From contig NC_134400.1 of assembly GCF_050003625.1 (NCBI RefSeq), positions 47,171,096 to 47,235,095 on the forward strand: a DNA stretch of 64,000 nt. Direction: 5' to 3'. The position numbers were made by a program, and so were the translations under genes. This document shows, piece after piece, positions 33,915 to 46,462 of the stretch (positions within the stretch are counted from its first letter, which is position 1; every line of letters begins with the position of its first letter). The notes under the pieces were generated by a model that was not told where the DNA came from, ran no database searches, and worked only from the letters and a program-made list of their open reading frames with translations. This DNA comes from Haematobia irritans. Its lineage: Eukaryota; Arthropoda; Insecta; Diptera; Muscidae.

Positions 33915-35290
33915 ATAGAAAATTTAGTAAAAATTTTATTTCTATAGAAAATTTTGCCAAAATTTTATAGTAATAGATTTTTTATTAGAAAATTTGATCA
34001 AAATTTTATTTCTATAGAAAATTTTGCCAAAATTTTATAGTAATAGGATTTTTTTTTTTTGGAAAATTTGGTAAAATAGAAAATTTTGCCAAAATTTTAT
34101 AGTAATAGGTTTTTTTTTTTGAAAATTTGGTAAAAATTGTATTTCTATAGAGAATTTTGTTGCTGTAGACAATTTTGTCAAATTTTAATTTCTATAGGAA
34201 ATTTTGTGGAAATATATAGATTTTTTTTTATTTCGTCGAAATGTCTTAGCTTTAGAAATTGTTTTCTTTGCTTTGGGAAACTGTATCAAAATTTATTTCC
34301 TTTAAGTCATTTTGTCAAAACTTCTTTGCATTAGAAAATTTCGTCAAAATTTAATTTCTATAGAAAATTAAATCTTCTATCTTTACTATTTACTATTTTA
34401 TCAAATTTCTTTGCTATTGGAGAAATAGGTTTTTTTTCAAAATTTCTTTGTGACAGATATTTTTTCTTTTTCATAAGTAATTTTTCCAAAATTCTTTTGC
34501 TGTAAGAATTTTTGTCAAACATTCATTACTATAAGAAATCTTGTAAAACATACATATTTGCTATAGCACATTTTGTGAAAATTCGTTTGCTTTAGGAAAT
34601 TTGTGGTAAACATTTTTTGGATTAAGAATTTCTTTGCCATAAGAAATTTTATCAAATTCTGTAGAAAATTAAATCAAAATATCTTTGCTATAAGAAATTT
34701 TTTAAAATCTTAAGAAATTTAAATTAATTTAAATTAATTAATTAAAGGTAATTTTTTCATTTGCCTTGTTTTTGTTTTTTTTTTCTTTTGATTTAGAAAA
34801 TTTTATCAACATTTCATTGCTATCAAAAATGTTGTTAAAATACAATTTCTATAGGAGTTTTTGCCCAAATGTATTTGCTGTAGGAGTTTTTTTTTGTCAA
34901 AATTTAATTTCTATAGGAAATTTTGTCAAAATTTAAGTGCAATAGAAAATTTGCCAAAAATTCAATTTCTGTCAGAAATTTTATCAAAATATCTCTGCCA
35001 TAGGAAATAAATATTACCAACATTCCGCTGTTTTAAAATATTTTATCAAAATTTAATTTCTATAGGAAATTAAATCAATATATCTTTGCTATATGATTTT
35101 TAGACACTTTTTTTTTATAGAAAGAATTTGTGAATCTTTAGAGGAAAATATGTTGTAAAATTTTCATTATTTAAAGAAATTTTGTCAACATTATTTTGCT
35201 ATAGGATATTTTCAAAATTGTTTGCCTCAGGATGTTTTGTCAAAATATAGAAAACTTTTTCAAATTTCTTTGCCATAGAAAACTTTGTCA
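33915..35290. repeat. Degenerate 29-bp minisatellite array
   Basis: Units of the form TTTCTATAGAAAATTTTG.CAAAATTTTAT are recognisable throughout but heavily mutated, with variants such as TTTGCTATAAGAAATTTTGT. Spacing becomes irregular after about 34400. No flanking GGTAG/CTCGAG ends are seen. Any reading frame here is a by-product of the repeat. Confidence 0.8.
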
Positions 35291-36410
35291 TTTGTATTAA
35301 CGGAAATAAAATTTGCACTGTAAACCAGTAGAGGATAGTCCATAGCAATTTTTCTGACATAACCACATTTGGTGTAACACTTTACCCATATCCAAAAAGC
35401 TTGGAATGAATGCCATCATTTCTCTTTCATTTGCCACTTTGACATATGAGACAATAAAATAACCAAAATCTATAACAATAAACAAAATTGTCATTTTGCC
35501 ATAAAACAATGAATTATAACAAAATAAATACAATACAAAATAAATATAACAAGTCAAAATGTGGTGTTTAGGAGGATGTGATTTGTAATGAAATTCTCAA
35601 TTTTTTGTTGTAGTCGTTTCGGTTTTGTGACAAAGAAAACAAAACGAAAGTTGTTTTGTGGTTTTTTGTACGCGAATGCAAAAAGCAAAATTTCATTTGT
35701 TTCTCCTTCGAGGAATTAATCATAAATGTGGTATCTTTTGTGACTCCCATAAACTGTCTGTCCGTCCGTCCGTCGGGTCATTATTGTTGTCGCTTTTGTC
35801 GCCAACAAAACAGAAAAAAATCACCACAAGAGAACAATGAAAACTTAAATTAATTTCAATACTTACATAATATGGTTTTTGGACAATTATTGTTTTGTCT
35901 TTGCTCGAGCATATATCATTGGTTAGCATTTAAAACTCACCTGCAAAAAAAAATAATAGCATGAAAGTATAATAAAGATGTATAAATGTTGTAAGCTAAT
36001 TGTGAAAATGACAGGTGAATGAGAGGAGATTTTTATACAATATTGAAGGAAATTGTAATGACTTCATTTATATGTCAATATATGCTCTATTGTCGTTTAT
36101 TTTTAAGATATATTCCATAAGTAGCGACAGAAAAATATGCATTACATAATCAATTAAAGAACACAGCTATAAATAAATAAAAATAATTATTCAGAAAGAA
36201 TGGCCCAAAAAACCGTCCAGTTCATTGGATTTGACATATTAGGTCTATTTTTAGTAATGGTTAATCGACTTTCGATTTTTTTATTTGCAAATTACCCCAC
36301 ATTGCTATTTTAATTTGATGTTTGGGTAAACTCAATTAAGAGACTTTTCAACAAAATAAATCACAATAATCAAAATAAATTCAACAAATGGTTTTTAAAG
36401 AAAGAAACAA
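35291..36410. other. Stretch without a recognised gene
   Basis: A reverse frame at 35557-35297 encodes a hydrophobic 86-residue peptide without a known motif; I do not call it a gene. A GTCTGTCCGTCCGTCC tract lies near 35757-35774. No repeat termini recognised. Confidence 0.4.
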
Positions 36411-38547
36411 TCTCTTCACAAATTTTCTATAAAAATAAATTAAAAAAAAATTTTTGACAAAATATTTTCTAGACATAAAATTTTGACAATATTTTCTATA
36501 GAAATAAAATTTTGACAAAATATTTTATAGACATAAAATGTTGACAACATCTTCTATAGCAATAAAATAAAATTTTAACACAATTTTTTAGAGAAAAAAA
36601 TTTTGACAAAATTTCCTATAGAAATAAAATGTTGACAAAATTGTCTATAGAAATAAAACTTTGACAAAATTTTCTAAAGAAATTAAATGTTTACGAAATT
36701 TTCTATAGAAATAAAATTTTGACAAAATTCTCTATAGGAATAAAATTTTGACAAAATTTTCTATAGAAATAAAATATTGACAAAATTTTCTATATATTTG
36801 TTGTTTTGATCTCAGCTTTAAAACCATTGTGTTGACTAAACTACAAGAGTAGCTTAACCAACAGAGGAAAAGAATGTTTGTCAAATTTATTTGGGCAAAG
36901 CCCTATAGACTGCAAGATGGTTGGATGGACGCACGTTTCGGAATTACCACATTCCTCATCAGCATCCTCTACTTGCAGCAAAACTATCAACCAATTACCA
37001 GAATAAATCCAGGCAGTTCACTAAACCCATGGTGAACCACACTTGAACCTTCCGAAAAAAGGTTTATGATAGCCGGCTTATGCCGAAATAAATTCAATCA
37101 AACTAAAATAAAATTTTAACAAAATTTTCTATATAAATAAAATGTTGACAAAATTTTATATAAAAATAAAATTTTGACAAAATTTTCTAAAGAAATTAAA
37201 TTTTGACGAAATTTTCTATTGAAATAAAATTTTGACAAAATTCTCTATAAAAATAAAATTTGGACAAATTTTCTATAGAAATAAAATTTTGACACAATTT
37301 TCTATAGAAATAAAATTTTGACAAAATTTTCTATAGAAATACAATTTTGACAAAATTTTCTATAGAAATAAAATGTTGACAAAATTTTCTATAGAAATAA
37401 AATTTTAACAAAATTTTCTATAGCAATAAAATTTTGACAAAATTTTCTATACAAATAAAAAATTTTCTAAAGAAATTAAATTTTGACGAAATTTTCTATT
37501 GAAATAAAATTTTAACAAAATTCTCTATTGAAATACAATTTTGAAAAAATTATCTATAGAAATAAAATGTTGACAAAATTTTCTATAGAAATAAAATTTT
37601 AACAAAGATTTCTAAAGAAATAAAATTTTGACAAAATTTTCTATATAAATAAAATTTTGATAAAATTTCCTATAGAAATAAAATTTTGACAAAATTTTAT
37701 ATAGAAATAAAATTTTCACAAAATTTTCTATACAAATAAAATTTTCACAAAATTTTCTATAGAAATAAAACTTGGACAAAATTTTCTATAGAAACAAAAT
37801 TTTCCCAAAATTTTTTATAGAAATAAAATTTTCAGAAAATTTTGTAAAGAAATTAAATGTTGACGAAATTTTTTATTGAAATAAAATTTTGACAAAATTC
37901 TCTATAGAAATAAAATTTGAACAAAATTTTCTATAGAAATAAAATTTGGACAAAATTTTCTATCGAAATAAAATTTTCACAAAATTTTTTATAGAAATAA
38001 AATTTGGACAAAATTTTTTATAGAAATAAAATTTTCACAAAATTTTCTATAGAAATAAAATTTTTCTTTCAGAAATAAAATTTTCGCAAATTTTTTTTTA
38101 TAGAAATAAAATTTTCACAAATTTTTTCTATAGAAATAAAATTTTGACTAAATTTTCTAAAGAAATTAAATGTTGGCAAAATTTTCTATAGATATAAAAT
38201 TTTGACAAAATTCTCTATAGATATAAAATTTTGACAAAATTCTCTATAGAAATAAAATTTTGACAAAATTGTCTATAGAAATAAAATTTTCACAAAATTT
38301 TTTATAGAAATAAAATTTTCTATAGAAATAAAATTTTGGGAAAATTTTCTATGGATATAAAAAATTTTCTAAGAAATAAAATTTTGACAAAGTTTTTATA
38401 GAAATAACATTTTAACAAATTTTTCTATAGAAATAGAATTTGCACAATAAGAATTTATTTCTTTGGTAGTTTTTTTTGTAAAATTTTCTCCAAATTTTGG
38501 TAGATTATTTTTGACTCGAGTTGCAACCGTGTTTGCGAATCGAAATT
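36411..38547 (+). mobile_element. 29-bp minisatellite element, array and right end
   Basis: About 60 units of AAAATTTTGACAAAATTTTC + TATAGAAAT. They end in TTTCTTTGGTAG (38459 on), TTTTGGTAGATTATTTTTGA and CTCGAGTTGCAACCGTG (about 38517-38533), the right end of the family. No left end precedes 36411. Mixed variant units (TTCTAAAGAAATTAAATG, TTGGACAAAATTTTCTATAG) recur in the same order in several places, suggesting higher-order duplication. A conserved 300-bp segment interrupts it at 36793. Confidence 0.75.
36793..37105 (+). mobile_element. Conserved non-coding segment inside the 29-bp array
   Basis: Second copy of the 23471-23771 segment and the longer of the two. It includes GCAGCAAAACTATCAACCAA and an AATAAATTCAATCAAAC end. 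Array units flank it on both sides, so it looks inserted. It contains an internal hairpin around AGCCGGCTTATGCCG. No ORF. Confidence 0.65.
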
Positions 38548-40620
38548 CAACTTTTCAATAATCGCAAAAATCGAAAGTAGGCTTTTTCAGAATTTCAATC
38601 GAGAAATTGACTTTTTCACAATTTTTATAAGTCGAAAATCTACTTTTCCAAATATAGAAAAGTTTTATGTTTAGCCAAAATGGACTAGCTGACTTTGGAC
38701 CAAAATAAATCCAACGACTTTTAACGAAAAATCTTAAAGTCGAATTTGAATTGAATGGATACGGATCTTCACTAGGATGTCGAAAATCGCGAATATAGAA
38801 TTAATTTTTTTTTCAATAAGGACAAAGTCAAAAAGACGTAGTTTGCAAGGCAAAATTCAACTTTCTAATAATCGCCACACAATAAAAAGTCGAATTGACC
38901 CGATTAAAAAAATCAAAGCCGATCTCAATGGTTTTTGACTAAAAGTCGATTTTTTGTATCCCTGGAAATAATTTAAACACAAATTTTTGTTCCAAAAAAG
39001 AAATAAATTGATTTAATTATTTTATTAATGAAATTTCTTTGTAATACTGTCAAGTTTCTTAGTCTTCTTTCCCCAAAAACGTTATAAAATCGATATCAGT
39101 AACGTAAATTAACCCTTAAATGCACACTGTATATTTTAAGATACAACCAGAAAAAATGTTTACGTCTTAAAATATTGACCGAACTCTATGAAATCAAGTT
39201 TATGGCACTTTTCAAAAAACACATATTTTTTTAATGTGGTATGAAGATGTTATTTTTTACAATTTTGCATATTATATATTTTTTTCGGAAGAGGAATGAA
39301 TTAATAAATTATTAATTGATTGAATCAAATATTTAATTAAAACAAAAATAATTTCCATAAAGTCAAGGGTCAAATACATTTTTAATTGGATTGATTAACT
39401 TTTAATTGACATTGGTTATTGATGTTATCATTTCCGTGATTGAAACAATTTCAAATCCAAAAATATTTTTTCAGTGCTAGGAAATAAAAGTATCAACCAC
39501 AGGTTAAATTAAACCTAAAAACTTCAATTGATTAAAAAAAAATATTTATTTCTTCACTTCAATAGATTTAACATTTGTTGGGTTCAATTATATTAATTTT
39601 TTATTTCAAAAGCCGAAATTTTCAAATTTATGTTGTAAATCAATGAAGTATTACTTAGCAACATATAAACCATGTTTTTGTTATCAAATTAACAGTGGAA
39701 ATCATCATCAAAACATGAAAGTAAACACTTCCGCCTTTGAACTCACTGTAATTATAATCACTGGGTAAACGTATATATAAATACATATGTATGTACTCAG
39801 TAAGCCGGTAGTACTTATGCAGTGGCTTACCAAAAACATATGTAAAGACTTAGCTAAAACGAAAGACTTAAGAACCAAACTTGAACTAAACGGAAAGACA
39901 ATGCTTGCGTATAACTACAGACAAGGGATTGTCCATTTGGTTTTCAGTTAAAACAAGTCAAAGAAGTAGCATTGCTGAATGAATGCTTTTCGCAGAGAAT
40001 ATCTATTGTTTGATTCACAGCATCATTTTGTTTGTTGATTTTTGTCTCGTTTCCACCTAAACTGATATCGTCTAATAAATTTTGCTTAACAATGTCTAAT
40101 GGTCCTCTATAAAACAAAAATTCGTTTTTCTTTGGCATCATCTATCTAGTAAATTTTGCTGTTGTCATTCTATCGATTGCGTTAAGATATAGTCGCAGGC
40201 AGCTGCAGCACCCAGCCGAGAACCAGAATGCAAAAAAAAAAAACAAATGGCAAATCTATGTAATTACAAATAATAATTCCAAAAGCATTAATCTTTACGT
40301 AGCAGCAGAATCTGCTGCAACAGGAGCTTCTTCCTTTGAGTTTTTAAAGCCTTTAGTGAGTTTTTTTATACGATCTTATTTATGAAAACGACAACAAATC
40401 GAGAAAATGCAATTTATGCGGTTTTTCTGCTATCATAGGCATGTTTTTGCTAGTTTCATAGAATTCATACATCGGAAACACTAGTGTACAAATATTCTCC
40501 ATTGGTACAAATGGATGATATACAGGTGATGTCAAACACATAATATTGTCAACTAAATTAAACTAGACAAAATTATATAAAATTAAATAAAATAAAAGTT
40601 AACAAACGAAGAAGAGAGAG
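38548..40620. other. Stretch without a recognised gene (GTCGA-rich, then AT-rich)
   Basis: 38548-38970 is rich in AAGTCGAAAAT, AATTCAACTTT and AATAATCGC words repeated in direct orientation. 39290-39476 belongs to the ATTAATTG-rich dispersed family and ends ATTTTTTCAGTG. 39640-40620 looks single copy. I see no supported exon in it. Confidence 0.4.
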
Positions 40621-40879
40621 TAGAAGATACGCCTCGTGGTATTATAGCCGAATCGAGAACCAGACACTGCGAAACTCCGAACAACTCAAAAGAGGACAGA
40701 AAAAAAGTAAATGATTCTGCGAGGATCTTTCCGAACTACTGCTCACCATAACAGGAATACATAGTAAAAATGAGACTACCAGAAGAAGAGAATATGGAGA
40801 AATGTACATCGAAAGATAAAAGCAGCTATAGGCAGGCCAAAGAACATTAGTAGGGATGTTCAAAACGTAGCCTCCGCGA

Positions 40880-41616
40880 TTGATGAACGTAATTTACGTA
40901 ATCAGCAACTATCGAAGAGACTGGAAGACGGCAGAGAAAGAAAGTGAGTCCAACATACCGAAGAGGATGCAACAGGATCTTATCCTAAATACCCCAAATT
41001 TTCAAACTCCCAAAAATAAACGAAGTGCGCTGAGCCCAGGCGAGACAAACCCGGGAAAGAAACCAAAAAAAGAAGGCAAACGACACCCAGACTTCTCAAG
41101 AGGGCAATAAGTCGCTAGAAATAGCTTTCTATGGAAGGAAAGAGGAGAAGTCCAAAAGGATACCACAAGGAACGACCTGACGCCGTTTTTATAAAACCGA
41201 TGTACTGAAGAGTTTGAGGGAGTCCAAACAGCCAGGAAAACAAAAAGCGGATACATACTATTAGTAATGGGGAAAGGTGGAAACGAGGAAACGTTCCGGG
41301 AACTATTACGGGTACTTTGAAGGACGAAGCAGAGCATTAAGACAAACGCCACCACCCTAGAGTTTCAAGACCTCAATGCTCTCACGACAGAGGTGGAAGT
41401 GTCAAGAAAGTAACGAAGACAACGAATGAAGATATGACTGTACGTTTCACAGCTGTAAACTTCAGAGAACAGAAGAGATCTTTCGTTTCCATTCCAGCAG
41501 TCAAATGTGTTATTAATCCAACGGAGCGAATAAAGCGTTGTTTTCGATTTTCGAATCGGTACACCTGCAATGGAAATGTAAGATTAACGAAAGGAAGAGA
41601 ATGGGTCTCTATATAA
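40880..41616 (+). pseudogene. ORF1 remnant of the R1-like element
   Basis: ORF1 of R1-type LINEs is a gag-like RNA-binding protein with zinc knuckles. Here a basic stretch KNKRSALSPGETNPGKKPKK (about 41009-41068) precedes a decayed RPDAVFIKP (about 41179). Then VRFTAVNFREQKRSFVSIPA and PTERIKRCFRF follow, the place where CCHC knuckles begin; the second cysteine is replaced and the knuckle pattern is not intact. Frames shift several times. The sequence jumps from here into RT motif A. Confidence 0.6.
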
Positions 41617-41619
41617 GAT

Positions 41620-42960
41620 GAAGCAAGGCAGGCCGTACAATCATCGAGACATATCATCCTACTGACGACTCTGGCCATCAAGAATGCCTTCAACAGCCTG
41701 AGATGACCAGATGTTATACACACTCTGGAAAGTATATTCCGTTTACCGAAATACCTAAGAGCGCGCGTACTGATATACGAGACAATACAAAGGCCAAGAA
41801 GAAAGGAAATCACTTCGGGTGCCGTACAGGGATCAATTTTAGGACCAGACCTTTGGAATGCAACCTACGACGAAATCTTAAGGATAGATATGCCAGACGA
41901 CACATGTCTAGTGAGATACGCAAACGATACAGCTGCGGAAATAAGAGCTAGAAACACGGCAGAGGGCCAACACAAACTGCGTCAAACAATGATACGAACG
42001 CAAACCTAGCTGGACTCATATGGACTACAGTAAGCCATGCACAAAACGGAATTATTACTGCTGACAAGGCGACATTTGCCTCTAGAAATAGAGTTGAATA
42101 TAGACGATGTAGTTATAAACACAAGACCGTGTAGCTAAGTCTACACACAAAACAAACGTTCTTCAAACAGATAGAGTATTCGACGACAAAGGCTGCCACG
42201 ATAACGGCAGGATTGAGCCGCCTAATGTGAACTATTGGAGGACCGCTCCCAAGTAGAAGGAAAGTACTCATGGAGACAACAAACAGCATACTCCTAAATG
42301 GATCTGAGATCTGGGCACCGACACAACAACAACGACAGACCCCAGCCAATGAACTTCTCTCTGTGCAGAGAACAGCAGCCCTGAGGTTTACATCAGCGTA
42401 CCGCAAATTATCGGGAGAAGCCGTACTAGTGATAGCGGAATTGGCCCCAATAGACCTTCAGGAAACTGATCGTAGGAAGATTTTTCTTGCCAATCAACAG
42501 GGCGTGACAAACCCGACAAAAGACATTCAGCGAGAAACAATAGAGAAATGGTCAGAACACTGTAGAAACGAAAGAAGAGGCAAGTAGAGACATCGCATTT
42601 TAACAGATATCCGAGTATGGCGATATAGAAAACACCGCGACGTGAACTACTACATAAACCAGATGCTATCCGGCCACGACTATTTTCGTATATATTTGAA
42701 CCATATGGGGAAATGCAGTACGAATACGTGTATACACAAGGAAGAAGAAATTATTAATGATGCAGAACACACCTTTTTCAAATGTAGCCGATGGACAGAA
42801 AGACACAGGGAAGTGGAGAATGAGATCGGCCATATTCCCCCGAAATATAGACAATAAAATATTACTGAATGAGAGGTAGTGGGAGAAGCAAATATGCAGA
42901 ATACGTTCTTCGCAAGAAGAAGGCCGACATTGATCTGTCGATGCAATAAACGAAAGCGGG
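41620..42960 (+). pseudogene. RT and C-terminal domain of the R1-like element
   Basis: RT motif A should read LDIKNAFNS, but the codon at the catalytic Asp is GCC, giving LAIKNAFNSL. A TGA stop (41704-41706) follows where Trp is expected. GAVQGSILGPDLWNATYDEI is well preserved. The catalytic box YADD reads YAND (TAC GCA AAC GAT at 41917-41928). Later pieces include RTAALRFTSAYRKLSGEAVL (about 42369), NYYINQMLSGHDYFRIYL (42645) and HTFFKCSRW (42760-42790), the cysteine/histidine tail region, and AEYVLRKKKADID near 42900. Two catalytic Asp changes plus stops show long inactivity. Confidence 0.8.
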
Positions 42961-43150
42961 AGTCAGGACGCTGACTAAGAAGATATGGACATTATCCACA
43001 TCGAAGTAATGCGAATGCGGTGGAAACTATACCCCTGGGAGAGGCAGGATGGGTTTTTAGCAGGTATCGTTAACTGTAACGGAGTCCGATACACAACATA
43101 TGGACGCAGTGTCAGGTGCATAAAGCATTTTTCAATCCTCACCCGTAAAA

Positions 43151-44690
43151 AAAAATTAAATAATATCAAATTGTTAGACAGTGTTATTTAAGATAATGTG
43201 CTGGCTAGAAAAGCAAAATTTTCTATTCCCTCCAGAATCACCAAGATATAAGCCCCCAGTGGATATGCGCACACACCACTCTATCTATGTACGTATATAT
43301 GAATCCAATATTATTATTTCTTATGTTACATAACTTAAGTTCCTCTTCTCTCCGTTTAAATAGAAAGAAAGGAGAAACAAAAAATACCTGCCTATCGTAC
43401 TATCTCTGCTCTAGGAAAACTCACTCTTCTATCAATTGATGAGATTAGAACTATAAAAATATCAGTCAAAGCCTCTAGAGTATTAGAAAAGTGCGTCCTT
43501 TGCACTATGCCACGACACTCCTGGCTTCGTTCCTACCGACAATGGGATCTTTAGGTACTTAGGCTTGGCAATAGTCATTTCTTTTAGCTTACACGATATC
43601 GAATCAATGCGGCGGCAGCTGCAGAATGTTAGTTATGTTCATCCATTCTTCGCCATGACTTTTCCTTTTTGCACTTAATTCAATTCTTTACTTATTTTAA
43701 ATTGACAAAGCCAAAACGAACATACTAAACCGCATGATGAAATGAGGACGGGGAGTGCAGTCTAGAAGCTATTTCAAATATATACAGTGGATGAAATATT
43801 ATTCTGAGATCATTTCTGGAATGAGTTTATCCTTATTCAAATTTTATATCAATGATAAAGTACTCACCTAACAACGGATCGATAAAGATGGGCGCTATCA
43901 ACATTGACATAATTTATACAGAAAAGTTTCAATCTCATGTTACTAATAGACCAGTGCCAGTGACTCTGTATAAAGGAATGGGTATTCATTGATCATTTTT
44001 GTTTTTGCTGAATGAGGTCATAAGACATCCTCCCAAAATTTTAATATCGTCAACCAGATCTATCGCTACACAGAGAGATAGCAATATATTGTCTTAGTAT
44101 TCCTACGGGATCAAGAAAACGAAGCTTCGATGTTGAACCATCCTATGGTGGATAGCACAAAACGAAGGAAAGTGCCCATGCAAACAAATTCCAAATTCAG
44201 ATAGGTTCACGTCAACTCGGTGTACACCGCCTATGATTCTCTTCCACGAACCCACTGTTCTTAGTTGAACATCTAACAAAACTCCTCTGCGTGACACCTA
44301 ACTTTGGTCTAATAGGATTTGCTTTCTTTAATGTTCTCAAGCAACAGCATTTGTACAAACTAGAATCCACATACTCGCTCCCTTTTTCAATACTCATGGC
44401 AAATAAAGATAGCTGCCAATATTGTCAATATCTTAGCGCAAATGGTTAGCAAGCGACATACTTATGTGAAAGCAAATACAAAGCAACGAAAGGAAAATCC
44501 AAAACTTAAACCAAAACTGCTTTACTCCTTTTTGTAGAGCTACGAAAACTGAAAGCTTCTGAGTAAATAAGAATGAGGTTCAACATCACAGAATTACATA
44601 CTAAACGCAATTTATTGAGTAAATGAAGTGAATTTTGTAATGCCACCAAACATCAGGGTTAAATAAGAGAAAAGTATACATGTACAAATG
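43151..44690. other. Stretch without a recognised gene
   Basis: Short frames on both strands have no recognisable motif. GGCGGCAGCTGCAG near 43610 resembles GGCAGCTGCAGC near 40198, but I could not define a repeat. Confidence 0.35.
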
Positions 44691-46115
44691 TTACAGGGCC
44701 CCCAGCTATGTATTACTTCGGGGTGGGCCTCCTCGTGATTGGTGACCATTTCTCATGTTGACACGTCCATGTCGAGTTTTTTGCGACGAACTTCTTCACG
44801 AAACCGCTTACAACATCCCATTTTCTCTCTCATTTTCAACCTCTCTCCGTCGTTTTGGCCAACGGCTACACCCACCCACCTATTTCCCCGTGCGGTACAT
44901 ATACTTCCACAAGTAACCGTGTCTAGAAAGCTTATGCTTTATAAAGTATGCTATAGCTGCAAATATCGATTTTCCAGTTCTAAATCCGGCTCTACTGTAA
45001 ATTAGTGCAAATGGCCACTTGCGGACCTTTCACAGGACTGAAAACGTTGCTACAGTTATCGCGATTGACCCATTGGTAGTCCAGAACTTTTTATCATGTC
45101 CACCTTTTTGCGACCAAAATATTCAACAAATCGTCGTACAGATTCCTAGTTTCTCTCAGGTCTAAATTACCACTTGCGGGTCTGTCATAGGACTGAAACC
45201 TCCACTCAACTTGATGCGTCCATGTCAATTTTTTCTTGCGACGAACATATTCAGAAAATTGTCTTCTAGCCTTCACCTTTCTCTCGTTTCGGTTTGTGTT
45301 GCGGACTATGTTCCTTGAAGTGATTCGCCTAATCTCATTTTCAAGCTCTCTCCATACTTCTGTCCAGCGACTACAACCAAAGAAGTTTTGCTCGGCATCT
45401 TCTGTGATTCCATCTTCTTTGCGACGAACATATTCCACAAATCGCATTATAGGCTCCCAGTTTCTTCCACTTCGGATTTCGATCTTGCAGACTACATTCC
45501 TCCCACAATCTCATTTTCAAGCTCTCTCTCTCTCTCTGTCGTTCTGCACAACGATTACAACTAAAGAAAATTTCTTCTTATTTGTAACTACAAGGTTGAT
45601 CTTTCACAAGACTGAAACCGATCCTTTAGTCATCGGTATGGGTCTTTCGTGGTTCGTGAATATTTCTCATGTCGACACGTCCATTTCGACTTTTTCTTCC
45701 GATGAACATATTCAAAAAACGTTCTCAAGTCTTCCAGTCTCTTTCGGTTGGGATTTCGAATATTGCGGACAATGTTCCTCACTTCCCCAATTAAAGCTCT
45801 CTCCGTCATTCTGTTTACATCTAAAGGACGTAATCCCGTTTGTGATATATTCTTCTTTGTAACTGCAAGTATCTGAACTGGATTTCCCTATGCGGTAGAC
45901 ATACTTTCGAAGGAAGGTCGAGTTCAGATTGCATCCGGCCCTAAGGAAAATTGAATCAAATTGCCACTGGCGGATTAAAGCTCGAGTTGTCGGTATGGGC
46001 TCTTTCGTGGTTCGTGACCATTTCTCATGGCGACATGTTTCTGCCGACGAACATATAAAAAAACGCCATCCAGCATCCTAGTTTCTCTCACTTCGGATCG
46101 TGCGGACCACGTTCC
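44691..46115 (-). pseudogene. Repeated 3' fragments of an R1-like LINE
   Basis: Read on the minus strand, the same end-of-ORF2 module appears about six times. The codons for EYVRRK-like (plus-strand TTGCGACGAACATATTC) lie near 44779, 45104, 45231, 45415, 45697 and 46042. Each has nearby segments for the RELENEI region and, in two units, ACGTCCATGTCGA and GACTGAAAC. The cleanest frame (45447-45094) reads EDAEQNFFGCSRWTEVWREL and then ARRQFSEYVRRKKKLTWTHQ, which is the R1-like cysteine/histidine tail. The rest is decayed. Successive partial duplications of one truncated copy would give this pattern. Confidence 0.6.
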
Positions 46116-46121
46116 TCTGAG

Positions 46122-46383
46122 GGGAGCCACCGTAGTGCAATGGTTAGCATGCCCGCCTTGCATACATAAGGTCGTGGGTTCTATTTCTGCTACGACGGAA
46201 CACCAAAAAGTTTTTCAGCGGTGGATTATCTCACCTCAGTAATGCTGGTGACATTTCTGAGGGTTTCAAAGGGGCAGCACTCAGTGATAAGAGAGAAGTT
46301 CACCACTGTGGTGTCACAATGGATTGAATAGTCTAAGTGAGCCCGAATTATCGGGCTACCTCTATACCTAACCTAACCTAACC
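46122..46383 (+). mobile_element. tRNA-type SINE with intact head and tail
   Basis: A box TGGTTAGCATG (46141-46151), B box region GGTTCTATTTC (46177-46187), body CACCAAAAAGTTTTTCAGCG, shared LINE-like tail (GTGTCACAATGGATTGAATA, TCGGGCTACC) and a CCTAACCTAACCTAAC end. About 95 bp of the body present at 27270-27589 (between TTTCAAAG and GGGCAGCACT) are absent, so this is a shorter subtype or a deletion. Transcription would be by RNA polymerase III from the internal boxes. Confidence 0.9.
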
Positions 46384-46462
46384 AACATAGTTTGTCAAGT
46401 CTCCCAAGATCCTCACTAAGTAAGTCGCTAAACGGAATATATTCTCAATAGTTTGTATTATA

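Larger units (their letters stand above)
40621..43150 (+). mobile_element. R1-like non-LTR retrotransposon, internally deleted
   Basis: Order: ORF1 C-terminal part, junction, RT from motif A onward, C-terminal domain, 3' UTR. The endonuclease and RT fingers are missing at about 41620. The 3' region ends around GGTGCATAAAGCATTTTTC and a short A-rich tail near 43150. Numerous stops make it inactive. Confidence 0.75.

Noticed and set aside
35297..35557. Hydrophobic 86-residue reverse frame as a small membrane protein
   Set aside because: No motif, no homologous second copy, AT-rich composition favours hydrophobic codons by chance, and nothing nearby supports a gene.
39113..39370. Possible third piggyBac-like MITE starting TTAACCCTTAAATGCACAC
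   Set aside because: A left end with TTAACCC is present, but no matching GGGTTAA inverted end follows; AAGTCAAGGGTCAA at 39360 does not pair well enough.
41002..41813. Long reverse-strand frames of 117 and 143 codons
   Set aside because: They run antisense to R1-like ORF1 and RT sequence whose motifs are readable on the plus strand; the reverse peptides have no recognisable features.
46141..46190. A tRNA gene, because of A-box and B-box sequences
   Set aside because: The boxes are followed by a shared non-tRNA body repeated at five places and ending in a LINE-like tail. No cloverleaf can be completed, so it is a SINE.
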